Assembly: GCA_947089905.1 (NCBI GenBank) | Contig: CAMUMG010000004.1 | Span: 124,001-188,000, forward strand | DNA length: 64,000 nucleotides | Direction of reading: 5' to 3' | Origin: an uncultured Lachnospiraceae bacterium | GTDB lineage: Bacteria; Bacillota; Clostridia; Lachnospirales; Lachnospiraceae | In this document: in pieces, positions 9,883 to 19,537 of the stretch | Layout of the letters: every line of letters begins with the position of its first letter | Numbering within the stretch: position 1 is the first letter of the stretch | Made by a program: the position numbers and the translations under genes | Notes under the pieces: generated by a model | Seen by the model: the letters and a program-made list of their open reading frames with translations, nothing else | What the model was told of the DNA's origin: nothing | Database searches by the model: none

Positions 9883-11373
9883 ATGAGTAAACTTTTTGAG
9901 CAGCTTCGTCCTATACTAGATCGAAATGCTGCCTATCATGCAGCTTTAAGTCTATTTAGTTGGGATAATGAAACTCTAGCACCAGAAAATGCTATAGAAC
10001 TAACTTCCCACATTATTGGAACTCTTTCTATGGAATCCTATTCTCTTTTAGTCAATGACAATGTGAAATCACTTTTAGAACAGCTTTCAAAAGCTGATGA
10101 TTTGACAGAAGCCGAAACTGCGATTGTTCGTATTTTAACCAAACAGCAAGAAGATATCTGGAAAATTCCCCCTGAAGAATACCGAGAATATAATGAATTA
10201 TCTGCGATTGCAAGCTCTATATGGGCAAAAGCAAAAGAGGAAAACAACTTTTTATCATTTGCACCATCTTTAAAAAAGATTATTTCCTTTCAGAAAAAAT
10301 TTGCTTCCTATCGTAAAAAGGAAGGACAAAGTCTTTATAATGTTTTATTAAATGATTATGAAGAGGGAATCACAACCCAATTTTTAGATCACTTTTTTGG
10401 TAAGCTCCACACCCATCTTGTTCCCCTCATTCAAAAAATCGGTCAGAAACCGCAGATGGAACACACCTATAACAACCTTCACTATCCAAAGAAAAAACAG
10501 GAAACATTCTGTCATTTCTTAGCAGAGCATATCGGCTTTGATTTTAGTCGTGGAGTTATGGCACAAAGCGCACATCCATTTACAGATTCCTTACACAACC
10601 ATGATGTACGAATTACAAATCACTATTATGAAAATAGTTTAGAAAGTGCAATTTTTTCTGTAATTCATGAAGGCGGACACGCTATTTATGAAATGAATAT
10701 TTCCGATGATCTAACTTTAACTCCTGCAACAATGATTTCTATGGGAGTTCATGAATCTCAATCTCGTTTTTTTGAAAATATGTTAGGACGTCAAATAGAA
10801 TTTTGGAAGCCTATTTTTCCTCATTTAAAAGAAACGTATCCAGAACAGTTAGCAAATGTTACACTTGATACATTTTATCATGGTATCAATTTATCACAGC
10901 CTTCTTTTATTCGGACAGAAGCAGACGAATTAACCTATCCATTACATGTTATGGTGCGTTATGAGTTAGAAAAACAACTCATTGACGGAAATCTCTCTGT
11001 AGAAGAACTGCCTAATGCTTGGAATCAAAAGTTTAAAGAATATTTTGGAATTATACCGCCAGATGCAGCAACAGGAGTTCTTCAAGACGTACATTGGGCA
11101 AATGGTGCCTTTGGCTATTTCCCTTCTTATGTATTAGGAAGTGCAATGGCAGCTCAGATCTATTTTTATATGGAAAAACAGCTTCCAGTTAAAGAATTAT
11201 TAGAAAAAGGAGATTTAAAACCAATTTGTGCATTTCTAGCAAAGCATATCCACCAATATGGTGCAATGCGACCAATGAACCGACTTTTAAATGATATGAT
11301 GGGTGAAGGATTAAATGTTGATTATTATATTCAATATTTAACAGAAAAATATTCTAAATTATACTGCCTTTAA
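9883..11373 (+). CDS. M32 family carboxypeptidase (Taq-type)
   Basis: 496 residues, typical for the family. HEGGHAIYE is the zinc-binding HExxH, followed by MGVHESQSRFFEN with the third zinc ligand; HPFT, DVRIT, IRTEADELTYPLHVMVRYE and GVLQDVHWANGAFGYFPSY are M32-specific. These metalloenzymes release C-terminal amino acids from peptides, probably in the cytoplasm since no signal peptide is seen. The ATG at 9883 has ATGGAGGT 4 bases upstream. Divergent from eno and ended by a hairpin. Confidence 0.93.
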   Translation: MSKLFEQLRPILDRNAAYHAALSLFSWDNETLAPENAIELTSHIIGTLSMESYSLLVNDNVKSLLEQLSKADDLTEAETAIVRILTKQQEDIWKIPPEEYREYNELSAIASSIWAKAKEENNFLSFAPSLKKIISFQKKFASYRKKEGQSLYNVLLNDYEEGITTQFLDHFFGKLHTHLVPLIQKIGQKPQMEHTYNNLHYPKKKQETFCHFLAEHIGFDFSRGVMAQSAHPFTDSLHNHDVRITNHYYENSLESAIFSVIHEGGHAIYEMNISDDLTLTPATMISMGVHESQSRFFENMLGRQIEFWKPIFPHLKETYPEQLANVTLDTFYHGINLSQPSFIRTEADELTYPLHVMVRYELEKQLIDGNLSVEELPNAWNQKFKEYFGIIPPDAATGVLQDVHWANGAFGYFPSYVLGSAMAAQIYFYMEKQLPVKELLEKGDLKPICAFLAKHIHQYGAMRPMNRLLNDMMGEGLNVDYYIQYLTEKYSKLYCL

Positions 11374-11374
11374 T

Positions 11375-11412
11375 AAAAAAATGCTATGCAAAATCTGCAT
11401 AGCATTTTTTTA
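11375..11412. terminator. Bidirectional terminator
   Basis: AAAAAAATGCTATGCA and TGCATAGCATTTTTTT form a stem with a 5-base loop between the convergent carboxypeptidase and cell-wall hydrolase genes. Confidence 0.92.
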
Positions 11413-11415
11413 TTG

Positions 11416-12807
11416 CTATCTTTGATAAAAACAATGATTTCCTAAAATATAATATTTCGAATAAGAAGACAATTTTGCACTTCCCTTTGTTCGGAAGAAT
11501 AAAAAGTCACCAATATTATTGACACCTGCAAGTGCTTCAACAGCTGCTTTTTTACAATCTTCATTCATTAGCTTTTCAAATCTTTCAAATCTTCCTGTAC
11601 TTGAGCCAGAAAACTGTCCCTTGGCATAGACTACATCAGAAATCGAGTCGCCCCATTTTCCACTTATTAAACGATTGATAATAACATTGGCAACCGCTAA
11701 TTTACCTTCATAACTTTCAGAAAGTGCCTCACTGGCAATTACTGTAGCAAGCAGATAAATTTCTTCATCACTTACTGTTATCGCCTTACGATTCGTTGTG
11801 CTGACCTGTACTTTTTTTGCTTCTACTAAAGACTTTTTAATTTCTGCCTGCTTCTTGCTTTGTTCTGCCTTCTCTTTTGCCTTTTGTTTAGCCTCTGTTT
11901 CTTCTTCCTTTGAAATTGCCTTTTTTAAAGATAAGTTGATTTCTGAATACTTTTTTGTTACGTAAGCAGTTTGACCATTATATTCTACTGCATAAAACTC
12001 ATCAGTAGAAAGTTCTGGATAAGCGAGAAAATTCATTCCTTTCGTAGCCTCTAAAAGAATTTCACAATCTGTATTTGGCTGTGTACGAATATTTACGGAA
12101 CCTGCTGTAATATTTACATTTAAAGCATTTTCTATTCTCGCATAATTAAGAGCATCTCCGTCAAAATAAAGATAATCGTTATTAATATAGCCTGTCACAT
12201 TTCCAGAAGAAATTTTTGTCCACTTTTCTCCTCGCTCTACAATGGTACCATAAGAATTTTTATAAAGTTTTCCTACAACCTCAGAATCTGTAGAGGCTTT
12301 TGCACGTATATTAACATATTCATTTACTCTTGCAACTGCTTTATCATAGACAAAAGAATCCATGATAGACAATCCCTTGCTTTGCTGAGTTAGATCAAGT
12401 CCAAGAGAAGCAGCAGATATACTGACAGCAACTGCATCTAATTGTTGTTGTGGTGATAACATTGTAAGTTGTGCCTGTCTTACTTGATGTCCAATCTCAA
12501 GTGCTTTATTTGCCGATCCTGCATATCCTGTCAGACTACCAATTAAAATTCCTGTAGAACCTCCAGAAAAAGCTGTGATTTCATCTGTTGAATTTTCTAA
12601 AGAAAATAAACTTAATTCGCCTTCATCTTCCTCTATATTTTCTGAAACAGAAGAATTCTCTTCTGAACCTGAAATTCCTGCCAAAGTAATTTCACCTGAT
12701 GTAGTATCATCATTGCGATTATCTGTAAAAGCATGTGTGGTTACAAGCAGCGTTAAACAAACCACAGCGGTTGTTTGAGAGACTGCCGCTTTCGATTTCT
12801 TTTTCAT
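11416..12807 (-). CDS. Exported SH3-domain cell wall hydrolase (SleB/CwlJ-like catalytic domain)
   Basis: 463 residues. N-terminal signal peptide (MKKKSKAAVSQTTAVVCLTLLVTTHAF), an acidic Ser/Glu linker, two bacterial SH3 domains (about residues 163-222, with EYVNIRAKASTDSEVVGKL, and 232-290, with AGSVNIRTQPNTDCEIL), a Lys/Glu/Ala helix (residues 300-340) and a C-terminal cell wall hydrolase domain (EEIYLLATVIASEALSESYEGKLAVANVIINR to the end) of the SleB-like Hydrolase_2 family. It should bind and cut peptidoglycan outside the cell. A role in germination or vegetative wall turnover cannot be separated here. Confidence 0.88.
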   Translation of the reverse strand: MKKKSKAAVSQTTAVVCLTLLVTTHAFTDNRNDDTTSGEITLAGISGSEENSSVSENIEEDEGELSLFSLENSTDEITAFSGGSTGILIGSLTGYAGSANKALEIGHQVRQAQLTMLSPQQQLDAVAVSISAASLGLDLTQQSKGLSIMDSFVYDKAVARVNEYVNIRAKASTDSEVVGKLYKNSYGTIVERGEKWTKISSGNVTGYINNDYLYFDGDALNYARIENALNVNITAGSVNIRTQPNTDCEILLEATKGMNFLAYPELSTDEFYAVEYNGQTAYVTKKYSEINLSLKKAISKEEETEAKQKAKEKAEQSKKQAEIKKSLVEAKKVQVSTTNRKAITVSDEEIYLLATVIASEALSESYEGKLAVANVIINRLISGKWGDSISDVVYAKGQFSGSSTGRFERFEKLMNEDCKKAAVEALAGVNNIGDFLFFRTKGSAKLSSYSKYYILGNHCFYQR

Positions 12808-13127
12808 ACAATTACCATACCTTTCCGTTACATTCTGATACTCTATTAGTAAAAGTACATGTCAAAATTTATTTTGTAATTAAAAAATATTTTTATTTAT
12901 TACAAAATTGTTACAGCTATTTTAGCAAATTATAAAGCATCTGTCAACCTTTTTGTAAACAATTCCATTAAATATTTTTTCTGGAAATGTTTATTGGATT
13001 ACAACAAATACATAAATAAACCTTTTATAATCATATTGAATTTCTACTTGCATATTGTCGGAAAACAAGATACTATTAAGAAGAAGATACTAATTTAGTG
13101 TAACATAATAAGGAAGGATAAAATTTT
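12808..13127. other. Intergenic region with divergent promoters
   Basis: 320 bases, very A+T-rich, between divergent wall hydrolase and argH genes. It holds the argH promoter at 13048-13076. For the minus gene a TTGACA is visible near 12858-12863 but the -10 at the right distance is poor. No small ORF with a ribosome site was seen. Confidence 0.5.
13048..13076 (+). promoter_or_regulatory. argH: Predicted argH promoter
   Basis: TTGCAT, 17 bases, TACTAT, about 50 bases upstream of the argH start. No clear ArgR box was recognised. Confidence 0.55.
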
Positions 13128-14546
13128 ATGAAACTTTGGGGCGGACGCTTTACAAAAGAAACGAACCAATTAGTCCATCGTTTTAATTCATCTATCTCTT
13201 TTGATCAAAGGTTTTATAAACAAGATATTGAAGGTAGTATTGCTCATGTCACTATGTTAGCAGAAGAAAAAATTTTAACTCAGACAGAAAAAAGGGATAT
13301 TATTACAGGTCTACAAGAAATTTTACAGGATTTAAATTCTGGTCGTTTAACGATTGATGAAACTAGTGAAGATATTCATAGCTTTATTGAAGCTATACTG
13401 ATTGAACGAATTGGAGAAACAGGTAAAAAACTGCATACTGGAAGAAGTCGAAATGATCAAGTTGCTTTAGATATGAAACTTTATACAAGAGATGAAGTTA
13501 TTGAATTAAATCATCTTCTTCGAGAGTTGTTAGAACAAATCCATACCCTCATGAAAGAAAATACAACTACTATCTTACCGGGTTTTACTCATCTTCAAAA
13601 GGCACAACCAGTAACACTTGCTCATCATCTTGGTGCATATTTTGAAATGTTTGCCCGTGATAGAGGACGTCTTAGTGATATCTATGAACGAATGAATTTT
13701 TGTCCACTGGGAAGCGGTGCATTGGCAGGTACTACGTATCCATTAAATCGAAAACGCAGTGCACAATTACTTCAATTTACAGGAGCAACAAAAAACAGTA
13801 TGGACTCTGTTTCTGATAGAGATTATTTGATTGAACTGCTCAGTGCACTTTCCACAATTATGATGCACCTATCCCGTTTTTGTGAAGAACTAATTTTATG
13901 GAATTCTAACGAATACCGCTTTATTGAATTAGATGATTCATATTCTACAGGCAGTAGCATTATGCCACAGAAAAAAAATCCAGATATTGCAGAACTTATT
14001 CGTGGGAAAACAGGCAGAGTTTATGGTGCCCTAGTTTCTCTTTTAACAACCATGAAAGGTCTTCCTCTAGCTTATAATAAAGATATGCAGGAAGATAAAG
14101 AATTGACTTTTGATGCTATTGATACAGTCAAAGGATGTCTCTCTCTATTTACTGGAATGTTATCTACTCTTGAGTTTAATAAAGCTACTATGGAAAAGAG
14201 TGCAAAAAATGGATTTACAAATGCTACAGATGCAGCAGATTATCTAGTAAATCATGGAATCCCTTTTAGAGATGCTCATGGTATTATTGGAAAGCTTGTA
14301 CTATTATGTATTGAAAAAGGTTGTTCTTTAGAAGAATTATCACTGTCCGACTACCAAAATCTTTCACCAGTATTTCAGGAAGATATTTACAATGCAATCT
14401 CCTTAACATCTTGTGTAGAAAAGAGAAATACTCTAGGAGGCACTGGAATCGATGCAGTTACAGAAGAACTTGCCTATAATGAAGAATATCTTTCTAAAAA
14501 AAATGCCTGTGAACAATTTAACTGTATTGGAGGAATTGAAGAATGA
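13128..14546 (+). CDS. argH: Argininosuccinate lyase
   Basis: 472 residues. MKLWGGRFTKETNQLVHRFNSS N-terminus, HTGRSRNDQVALD, and the superfamily signature GSSIMPQKKNPD with the catalytic Ser loop are all intact. It splits argininosuccinate to arginine and fumarate in arginine synthesis. Start ATG at 13128 with AGGAAGGA upstream. argG is not in the window. The stop overlaps the start of the CBS gene (ATGA), so the two are translationally coupled. Confidence 0.97.
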   Translation: MKLWGGRFTKETNQLVHRFNSSISFDQRFYKQDIEGSIAHVTMLAEEKILTQTEKRDIITGLQEILQDLNSGRLTIDETSEDIHSFIEAILIERIGETGKKLHTGRSRNDQVALDMKLYTRDEVIELNHLLRELLEQIHTLMKENTTTILPGFTHLQKAQPVTLAHHLGAYFEMFARDRGRLSDIYERMNFCPLGSGALAGTTYPLNRKRSAQLLQFTGATKNSMDSVSDRDYLIELLSALSTIMMHLSRFCEELILWNSNEYRFIELDDSYSTGSSIMPQKKNPDIAELIRGKTGRVYGALVSLLTTMKGLPLAYNKDMQEDKELTFDAIDTVKGCLSLFTGMLSTLEFNKATMEKSAKNGFTNATDAADYLVNHGIPFRDAHGIIGKLVLLCIEKGCSLEELSLSDYQNLSPVFQEDIYNAISLTSCVEKRNTLGGTGIDAVTEELAYNEEYLSKKNACEQFNCIGGIEE

Positions 14547-14947
14547 ATATACTATTTTTCCTAATTCCAAAAAGTGATGTCACTTATATTAATGAAGATA
14601 ATTCCATTCAAGAAGCTTTAGAAGTTTTAGAACGTCATAGTTATTCTGCTATTCCTATCCTTGGAAAAAACGGAAAATACATTGGAACATTAACAGAAGG
14701 CGATTTACTTTTTGGACTTCGTCGGAAACTTTCTGAACATCTACACGAATTAGATAAGATTGAAGTCCGTTGTGTACCTCGTCGGAAAGATAATATACCC
14801 GTTTCCATCGATGCCAATATAGAAGATCTCATCTCTATGGCAACCAGTCAAAACTTTATTCCTGTTTTAGATGATGATGATAAATTTATTGGAATTATAA
14901 CAAGAAAAGACATTATTCAATACTGTTATGGCAAAATTTCTAAATAG
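14543..14947 (+). CDS. CBS-domain pair protein coupled to argH
   Basis: 134 residues with two CBS motifs: IQEALEVLERHSYSAIPILGKNGKYIGTLTEGDLLF (about 22-58) and IEDLISMATSQNFIPVLDDDDKFIGIITRKDIIQ (about 92-127). CBS pairs usually bind adenine nucleotides or c-di-AMP and modulate another protein. It overlaps argH by 4 bases, which suggests coordinate expression; a direct regulatory role on arginine synthesis would be speculation. The N-terminus is short and has no membrane segment. Confidence 0.82.
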   Translation: MNILFFLIPKSDVTYINEDNSIQEALEVLERHSYSAIPILGKNGKYIGTLTEGDLLFGLRRKLSEHLHELDKIEVRCVPRRKDNIPVSIDANIEDLISMATSQNFIPVLDDDDKFIGIITRKDIIQYCYGKISK

Positions 14948-14958
14948 GATGTAACTAA

Positions 14959-14995
14959 GAGGAAGTATAAAATAAAATACATTTTGTACTTCCTC
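14959..14995. terminator. Hairpin between convergent CBS and GNAT genes
   Basis: A 14-bp stem with one G-U pair (GAGGAAGTATAAAA with TTTTGTACTTCCTC, 9-base loop). No U tract follows on either strand, so it may be a weak terminator or an mRNA 3' stabiliser. Confidence 0.5.
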
Positions 14996-15005
14996 CACAA
15001 TAAAC

Positions 15006-15629
15006 CTAATATAAACTTTTCAATTCTTTTGTAAGCTGAATTTCTGAATTAAAACGGATTCGAACTTTTTCTTCCCTTTGTTCTTTTGTATAAAGATCTT
15101 GATAGATATTTTCTAAATCCTTATATAATTGCTCTTGTGTTCTATCCTTTTTTATTGGTAAATACATCACCACTAAATCTACCCCATATAAAGAAACAGA
15201 AATTTTAGTAAGATGCAGTCCGTTTTTTAAATAAAATGCCATTCTCCTTTTACAGTTTTCAAGCTCTTTTTCTGATTTTGCCGTCAATCCGCTCTCCACC
15301 TCAAAAAGAATTCCATCATAACTATCTGGTATCTGAGAAGCTAGTTTTTTTAAGAAAGTTCCTCCATATCCTTTTGAACGCTGATTGGAGCAAACAGCTA
15401 AATAGTCCATTAATATACTACCATGATCTTTTCCACATGCAAAAAAGGCATAGGCAACTAATGTAGTATTCTCAAAAAGCCCATAACATATATATGCTTT
15501 TTCTCTGCACCTTTGCAAAATTAATTCTAATGGTTTTTGTTCTTCTGGTGGAAAATCCTTCAAAAAGTATTTCCGATAGATATCTGAAATTTCTTCCTCT
15601 ATTAAAACCCGAATTATAGTATTTTCCAT
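15006..15629 (-). CDS. GNAT family N-acetyltransferase
   Basis: About 207 residues. LMDYLAVCSNQRSKGYGGTFLKKLASQ contains the acetyl-CoA pyrophosphate-binding (Q/R)xxGxG/A motif of GNAT enzymes; the preceding strands VAYAFFACGKD fit the fold. The substrate is unknown. A C-terminal extension (residues 165-207) is charged and helical. The ATG at 15629 has GAGG 6 bases upstream, better than 15641. It follows the ABC exporter gene by 14 bases and probably belongs to the same transcript. Confidence 0.75.
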   Translation of the reverse strand: MENTIIRVLIEEEISDIYRKYFLKDFPPEEQKPLELILQRCREKAYICYGLFENTTLVAYAFFACGKDHGSILMDYLAVCSNQRSKGYGGTFLKKLASQIPDSYDGILFEVESGLTAKSEKELENCKRRMAFYLKNGLHLTKISVSLYGVDLVVMYLPIKKDRTQEQLYKDLENIYQDLYTKEQREEKVRIRFNSEIQLTKELKSLY

Positions 15630-15643
15630 CTCTAACCTCATTT

Positions 15644-17410
15644 CTAGGCTTGCTTTAATTGTATTTCATATAACTTTTTATAAATTCCATTTTGATGAAG
15701 TAACTCTTGATGAGTTCCACTCTCTCGAATCTTTCCTTTGTGTAAAACAATAATATTATCTGAATGTTGAATAGTAGAAAGTCGATGGGCTACCATAATC
15801 GTAGTTCGTCCTGTCATCAGTTTTTTTAATGCTTCCTCTATCAGCTTTTCCGTTTCTGTATCGATATTAGCTGTTGCTTCATCCATAACTAAAATGGATG
15901 GATCATATGCCAAAGTTCTTGCAAAAGAAAGTAATTGTCTTTGACCTGCCGACAAAGTTGCCCCACGTTCTGTCACTGCTGCCTCATATGTCCCCTCTAA
16001 GTGTTCAATAAAAGAATCTGCATTGACATACTTTGCAGCATCTTTAATTTCTTGATCTGTAATCTCTTCATTACGAAGCCGGATATTACTTTTAATATCT
16101 CCTGTGAAGATAAAAACATCTTGCTGTACTTGTCCAATCGCACCTCTTAACTGGGCTATATCCATAGAACGGATATCGACGCCATCCACTAAAATTCGAC
16201 CTTTCTGAATATCGTAGTATCTTCCAATTAAATTTAAAATAGACGACTTTCCAGCTCCTGTTGCACCGACAAATGCAACCTTTTGTCCCGGCTCAATCAC
16301 AAAACTGACATCTTTTAAGATCCAATCTTCCCCTTGATAGGCAAACCATACATGTTCAAACTCAATTTTTCCTTTTACCTGTGGCAAATAGTTTGGCTGC
16401 TTTGGATTGACAACTGCAGGTTCTTCGTCTAAAATTGTAAAAATCTTCTCTGCAGAAGCCATTGCCGACTGTAATGTTCCAAACTGCTCTGCAAGTTCCT
16501 GAATTGGTTCAAAAAAGGAACTGATATATTGAGTAAATTGATACAATGTTCCAACTGTTATGACACCTTTTAAAACAGAATCTCCTCCAAGTAAAAGTAC
16601 AATAAACATAGCAATAACAGACAACATATAGATAGATGGACGAAAAATTGCAAATACCATCATTTCTCTGTAATTTGCCCGAAATAACTCTTCATTGCGT
16701 TTTGCAAACTCTGCATTTTTTTCTTTTTCTCTTGCAAAAATTTGAATGAGTTTCATTCCGGAGAGATGTTCGGAAAGATAAGTATTAATTGCGGTAATTT
16801 TCGTTCTTGCAATTCGATAAGTTGTACGGGAAATTTTTTTAAATAATATTGTCAACCCTATAATGAAAGGAAGCAATAAAAAAGAAAATAAAGCAATTTT
16901 CACATCTAAAGCAAGCATTACAAAAATCAGTCCAATAATTTTTACAATATTTTTAATCAGTCTTACTAAAATACTGGTATACATTTCATTGAGTGCTTCT
17001 ACATCATTTGTTACCCTTGTCACAATTCGCCCCACTGGTGTAATATCAAAAAAACGAAGGGAAAGTTTGTGAATATGTTCAAAAACCTCCTGACGGATAT
17101 TATAAATGATAGTCTGTCCAGTTAGTTGAAGGATCCATGTCTGCAAAAAGTTACAGACAAAGGATGCCAATAAAACAATTAAATATATTATTGCGATGTT
17201 TCTTACTTCTTGGAACTGAACCTGTGTTGAAAATAAATCTACTACTTTTCCTATCAATTTCGGTCTATACAATTCTAAAGCAGTAATAATAAAGACAAGT
17301 GCAAATGTTTCCGCAAAATAATACCAATACGGTTTGGCATATCTTAATAACCGAAAAAAAACATTTTTATGAACAAAGCGTTGTTCCATCTCGATTTCAC
17401 TGTGTTCCAT
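15644..17410 (-). CDS. ABC exporter half-transporter, consensus ATPase subunit (pair 1)
   Basis: 588 residues: six-helix ABC exporter membrane domain (about 25-310) then the ATPase (about 340-588). Walker A GATGAGKSS, signature LSAGQRQLLSFAR, Walker B ILVMDEATANID with the catalytic Glu and an H-loop AHRLST. With the preceding gene it forms a heterodimeric multidrug-type exporter (BmrCD/LmrCD-like). The ATG at 17410 has AGAGGTG 6 bases upstream. It starts 25 bases after the partner's stop. Confidence 0.9.
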   Translation of the reverse strand: MEHSEIEMEQRFVHKNVFFRLLRYAKPYWYYFAETFALVFIITALELYRPKLIGKVVDLFSTQVQFQEVRNIAIIYLIVLLASFVCNFLQTWILQLTGQTIIYNIRQEVFEHIHKLSLRFFDITPVGRIVTRVTNDVEALNEMYTSILVRLIKNIVKIIGLIFVMLALDVKIALFSFLLLPFIIGLTILFKKISRTTYRIARTKITAINTYLSEHLSGMKLIQIFAREKEKNAEFAKRNEELFRANYREMMVFAIFRPSIYMLSVIAMFIVLLLGGDSVLKGVITVGTLYQFTQYISSFFEPIQELAEQFGTLQSAMASAEKIFTILDEEPAVVNPKQPNYLPQVKGKIEFEHVWFAYQGEDWILKDVSFVIEPGQKVAFVGATGAGKSSILNLIGRYYDIQKGRILVDGVDIRSMDIAQLRGAIGQVQQDVFIFTGDIKSNIRLRNEEITDQEIKDAAKYVNADSFIEHLEGTYEAAVTERGATLSAGQRQLLSFARTLAYDPSILVMDEATANIDTETEKLIEEALKKLMTGRTTIMVAHRLSTIQHSDNIIVLHKGKIRESGTHQELLHQNGIYKKLYEIQLKQA

Positions 17411-17435
17411 GTTAGTCACCTCTTTCCCCATTTTT

Positions 17436-19298
17436 CTAAACTGCCTCTAATTGCTGCTCCAACTGTTGTTGTTCATACATCTTTGCATAGATTCCACCTG
17501 CTTCTAAAAGTTTTGCATGTGTTCCATACTCTGCACATTCTCCCTGTTCTAATACAAGGATATGATCTGCATTTTGTACGGTAGAAATTCGGTGGGCAAT
17601 CATAATTGTAGTTTTTCCCTGACGAATCTGCTTTAAATTCTCTAAAATCTGTTCTTCTGTACTTGTATCAACTGCTGAAAGTGCATCATCTAAAATTAAA
17701 ATTGGAGCATCTTTCATCAATGCTCTTGCAATCGAAATTCTCTGCTTTTGTCCCCCAGATACTGTAACTCCTCTCTCGCCGACTAAAGTTGCATATTGGT
17801 TTGGAAATTCCATAATATTTTCATGTACACAAGAAAGTTTTGCAGCTTTTTGTACTTCTTCTAAATCTCCATAGGCTTTATCTATTTTATTGCTGCGGCG
17901 CATGGCATCTTTCTCTAAAAACTCCTCAATCTGTTCCTTTTTTGGTAAAAACAGATAGTTTTGTTTCTCCTGAGGCAATTCTAATAACTCTCTAACTCCA
18001 AATGCGATATTTGCCTGAATTGTATCGGAAAAAAGAAAATTGTCCTGTGGTACATAAGCAATTTGTTCCCGTAATACGTGCAGAGGAATTTCTCTGATAT
18101 CCCTTCCGTCTAACCGAATCATATTTGGTTCTGTCTGGTACATACGCAGTAACAGATTAGCGATCGCTGTTTTTCCACAGCCTGTCCGCCCTAAAATCGC
18201 AAGAGTCGATCCTTTTTCTATGCTGACAGAAATATTTTTTAATACAGGAGGAAGTGATTTTGAAAACTGAAACGTTAAATTTTCAAAAGAAATTTCTCCG
18301 TCTAGTTTTGTTATAGAATGATCCACTGTTGTCTCATCTTTAATTTCTGGCTGTTGCCGAAAGATTGCTTCAATTCTTCGAAGTGATGCTGCACCCTGAG
18401 AAAAGAATGTAATACTTTCTCCACAGGCAAGCATTGGCCAGACCAGCATAGAAATATATTGATGAAAGGAAATAAAACGTCCAGTTGTAATTTTTCCTTT
18501 CAGAACTAAATTTCCACCATAGATTAAAGCAATTACACTTGAAATTCCAATAATTACATCCATTAATGGCATGACAATCGCTTGTAGTTTTACTACTTTT
18601 AAATTTTTATCCTTATTCTTTTTATTCATCTTTGCAAAAGCAACAATCTCCTTTTGACTTTGTACAAACGCCTTGATAACACGTATACCAGAAATACTCT
18701 CCTGAACTTGATCCGTTAAATCCGAAAATGCTTCTTGTTTTTCACGAAATCTCCGTTCTACCGCTGTTCCATACCAGATTCCACCACCTAAAATAATCAA
18801 CATAGGGATAAGAGCTAACATTGTCATTCCAAAATCAACATATACAATCATTTTAAAAATTACCATAACTGTCATGATAATTGCATCAAATGCTGTAATT
18901 ACTGCTGGTCCAATTGCCATTCGTACTGCATTTAAATCATTTGTAAAGTGTGCCATTAAGTCCCCTGTTTTATGTTCATTATAATATCCCATAGACAGTG
19001 TACTTAAATGTTTAAACATATCTCCTCTTATTTCATATTCAATTTTTCTAGCAGAACCAAAAATAAAATATCTCCATCCAAACCTTCCAAGTGCCATTCC
19101 TGCTCCAGTGAGTAAAATCAGACCTGTACTGTGAAGTACCCCTGAAAAGTCCATTGTGCCATTTTTTAATCCATCTGTAATTTCTCCAGTAAATTGTGGA
19201 ATATATAAACTGATAAGATCCACAAAAAATAAAGTCAAGATTCCAAGCAAATATGGTAGTTTATATCGTTTTATATACCTGCTTAACATAACATCCAA
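17436..19298 (-). CDS. ABC exporter half-transporter, degenerate-site subunit (pair 1)
   Basis: 620 residues, membrane domain then ATPase. Walker A GRTGCGKTA and signature VSGGQKQRISIAR are intact, but Walker B reads ILILDDALSAVD: the catalytic Glu is Asp, the mark of the degenerate site in heterodimeric exporters. An insertion of about 35 residues (ELLELPQEKQNYLFLPKKEQ and on) sits between the Q-loop region and the signature. The start is probably TTG at 19298, with GGAGG 6 bases upstream; ATG at 19289 is the alternative. Substrate unknown; multidrug or peptide export is inferred. Confidence 0.88.
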   Translation of the reverse strand: MDVMLSRYIKRYKLPYLLGILTLFFVDLISLYIPQFTGEITDGLKNGTMDFSGVLHSTGLILLTGAGMALGRFGWRYFIFGSARKIEYEIRGDMFKHLSTLSMGYYNEHKTGDLMAHFTNDLNAVRMAIGPAVITAFDAIIMTVMVIFKMIVYVDFGMTMLALIPMLIILGGGIWYGTAVERRFREKQEAFSDLTDQVQESISGIRVIKAFVQSQKEIVAFAKMNKKNKDKNLKVVKLQAIVMPLMDVIIGISSVIALIYGGNLVLKGKITTGRFISFHQYISMLVWPMLACGESITFFSQGAASLRRIEAIFRQQPEIKDETTVDHSITKLDGEISFENLTFQFSKSLPPVLKNISVSIEKGSTLAILGRTGCGKTAIANLLLRMYQTEPNMIRLDGRDIREIPLHVLREQIAYVPQDNFLFSDTIQANIAFGVRELLELPQEKQNYLFLPKKEQIEEFLEKDAMRRSNKIDKAYGDLEEVQKAAKLSCVHENIMEFPNQYATLVGERGVTVSGGQKQRISIARALMKDAPILILDDALSAVDTSTEEQILENLKQIRQGKTTIMIAHRISTVQNADHILVLEQGECAEYGTHAKLLEAGGIYAKMYEQQQLEQQLEAV

Positions 19299-19372
19299 AA
19301 TCCTCCTCCATTTTCATTATAGTCATTCGTTGTTTCAATCCACTCGCGGCAGTTGTTAATTGTTGAACTTTT

Positions 19373-19401
19373 ATTATGCCGGATTTTTCGATAAATTTCA
19401 A
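19373..19401 (-). promoter_or_regulatory. Promoter of ABC exporter pair 1 with overlapping inverted repeat
   Basis: Minus strand TTGAAA, 17 bases, CATAAT. An inverted repeat with CGATAAA arms (19389-19416) covers the -35, so a repressor may act here; the regulator is not adjacent. Confidence 0.5.
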
Positions 19402-19429
19402 CCTAAATTTTTATCGATTTGTTAATAAA

Positions 19430-19522
19430 GGAGATGCCACATTAAGAAAATTAGATACAAGATACGGTTTAATTCAATATCAATACTATACCTTGTATAT
19501 TCCGTTCTTAATGCGACATCTC
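19430..19522 (-). repeat. Long imperfect hairpin after the chemoreceptor gene
   Basis: Two arms of about 36 bases (starting GGAGATGCCACATTAAGAA and ending with the near-complement TTCTTAATGCGACATCTC) around an 18-20 base loop. Several mismatches become G-U pairs if it is RNA from the minus strand, which points to the chemoreceptor 3' UTR. It lies upstream of the ABC pair 1 promoter. Terminator, stabiliser or a MITE-like element are possible. Confidence 0.55.
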
Positions 19523-19537
19523 TCTAAAACTTTCTTT

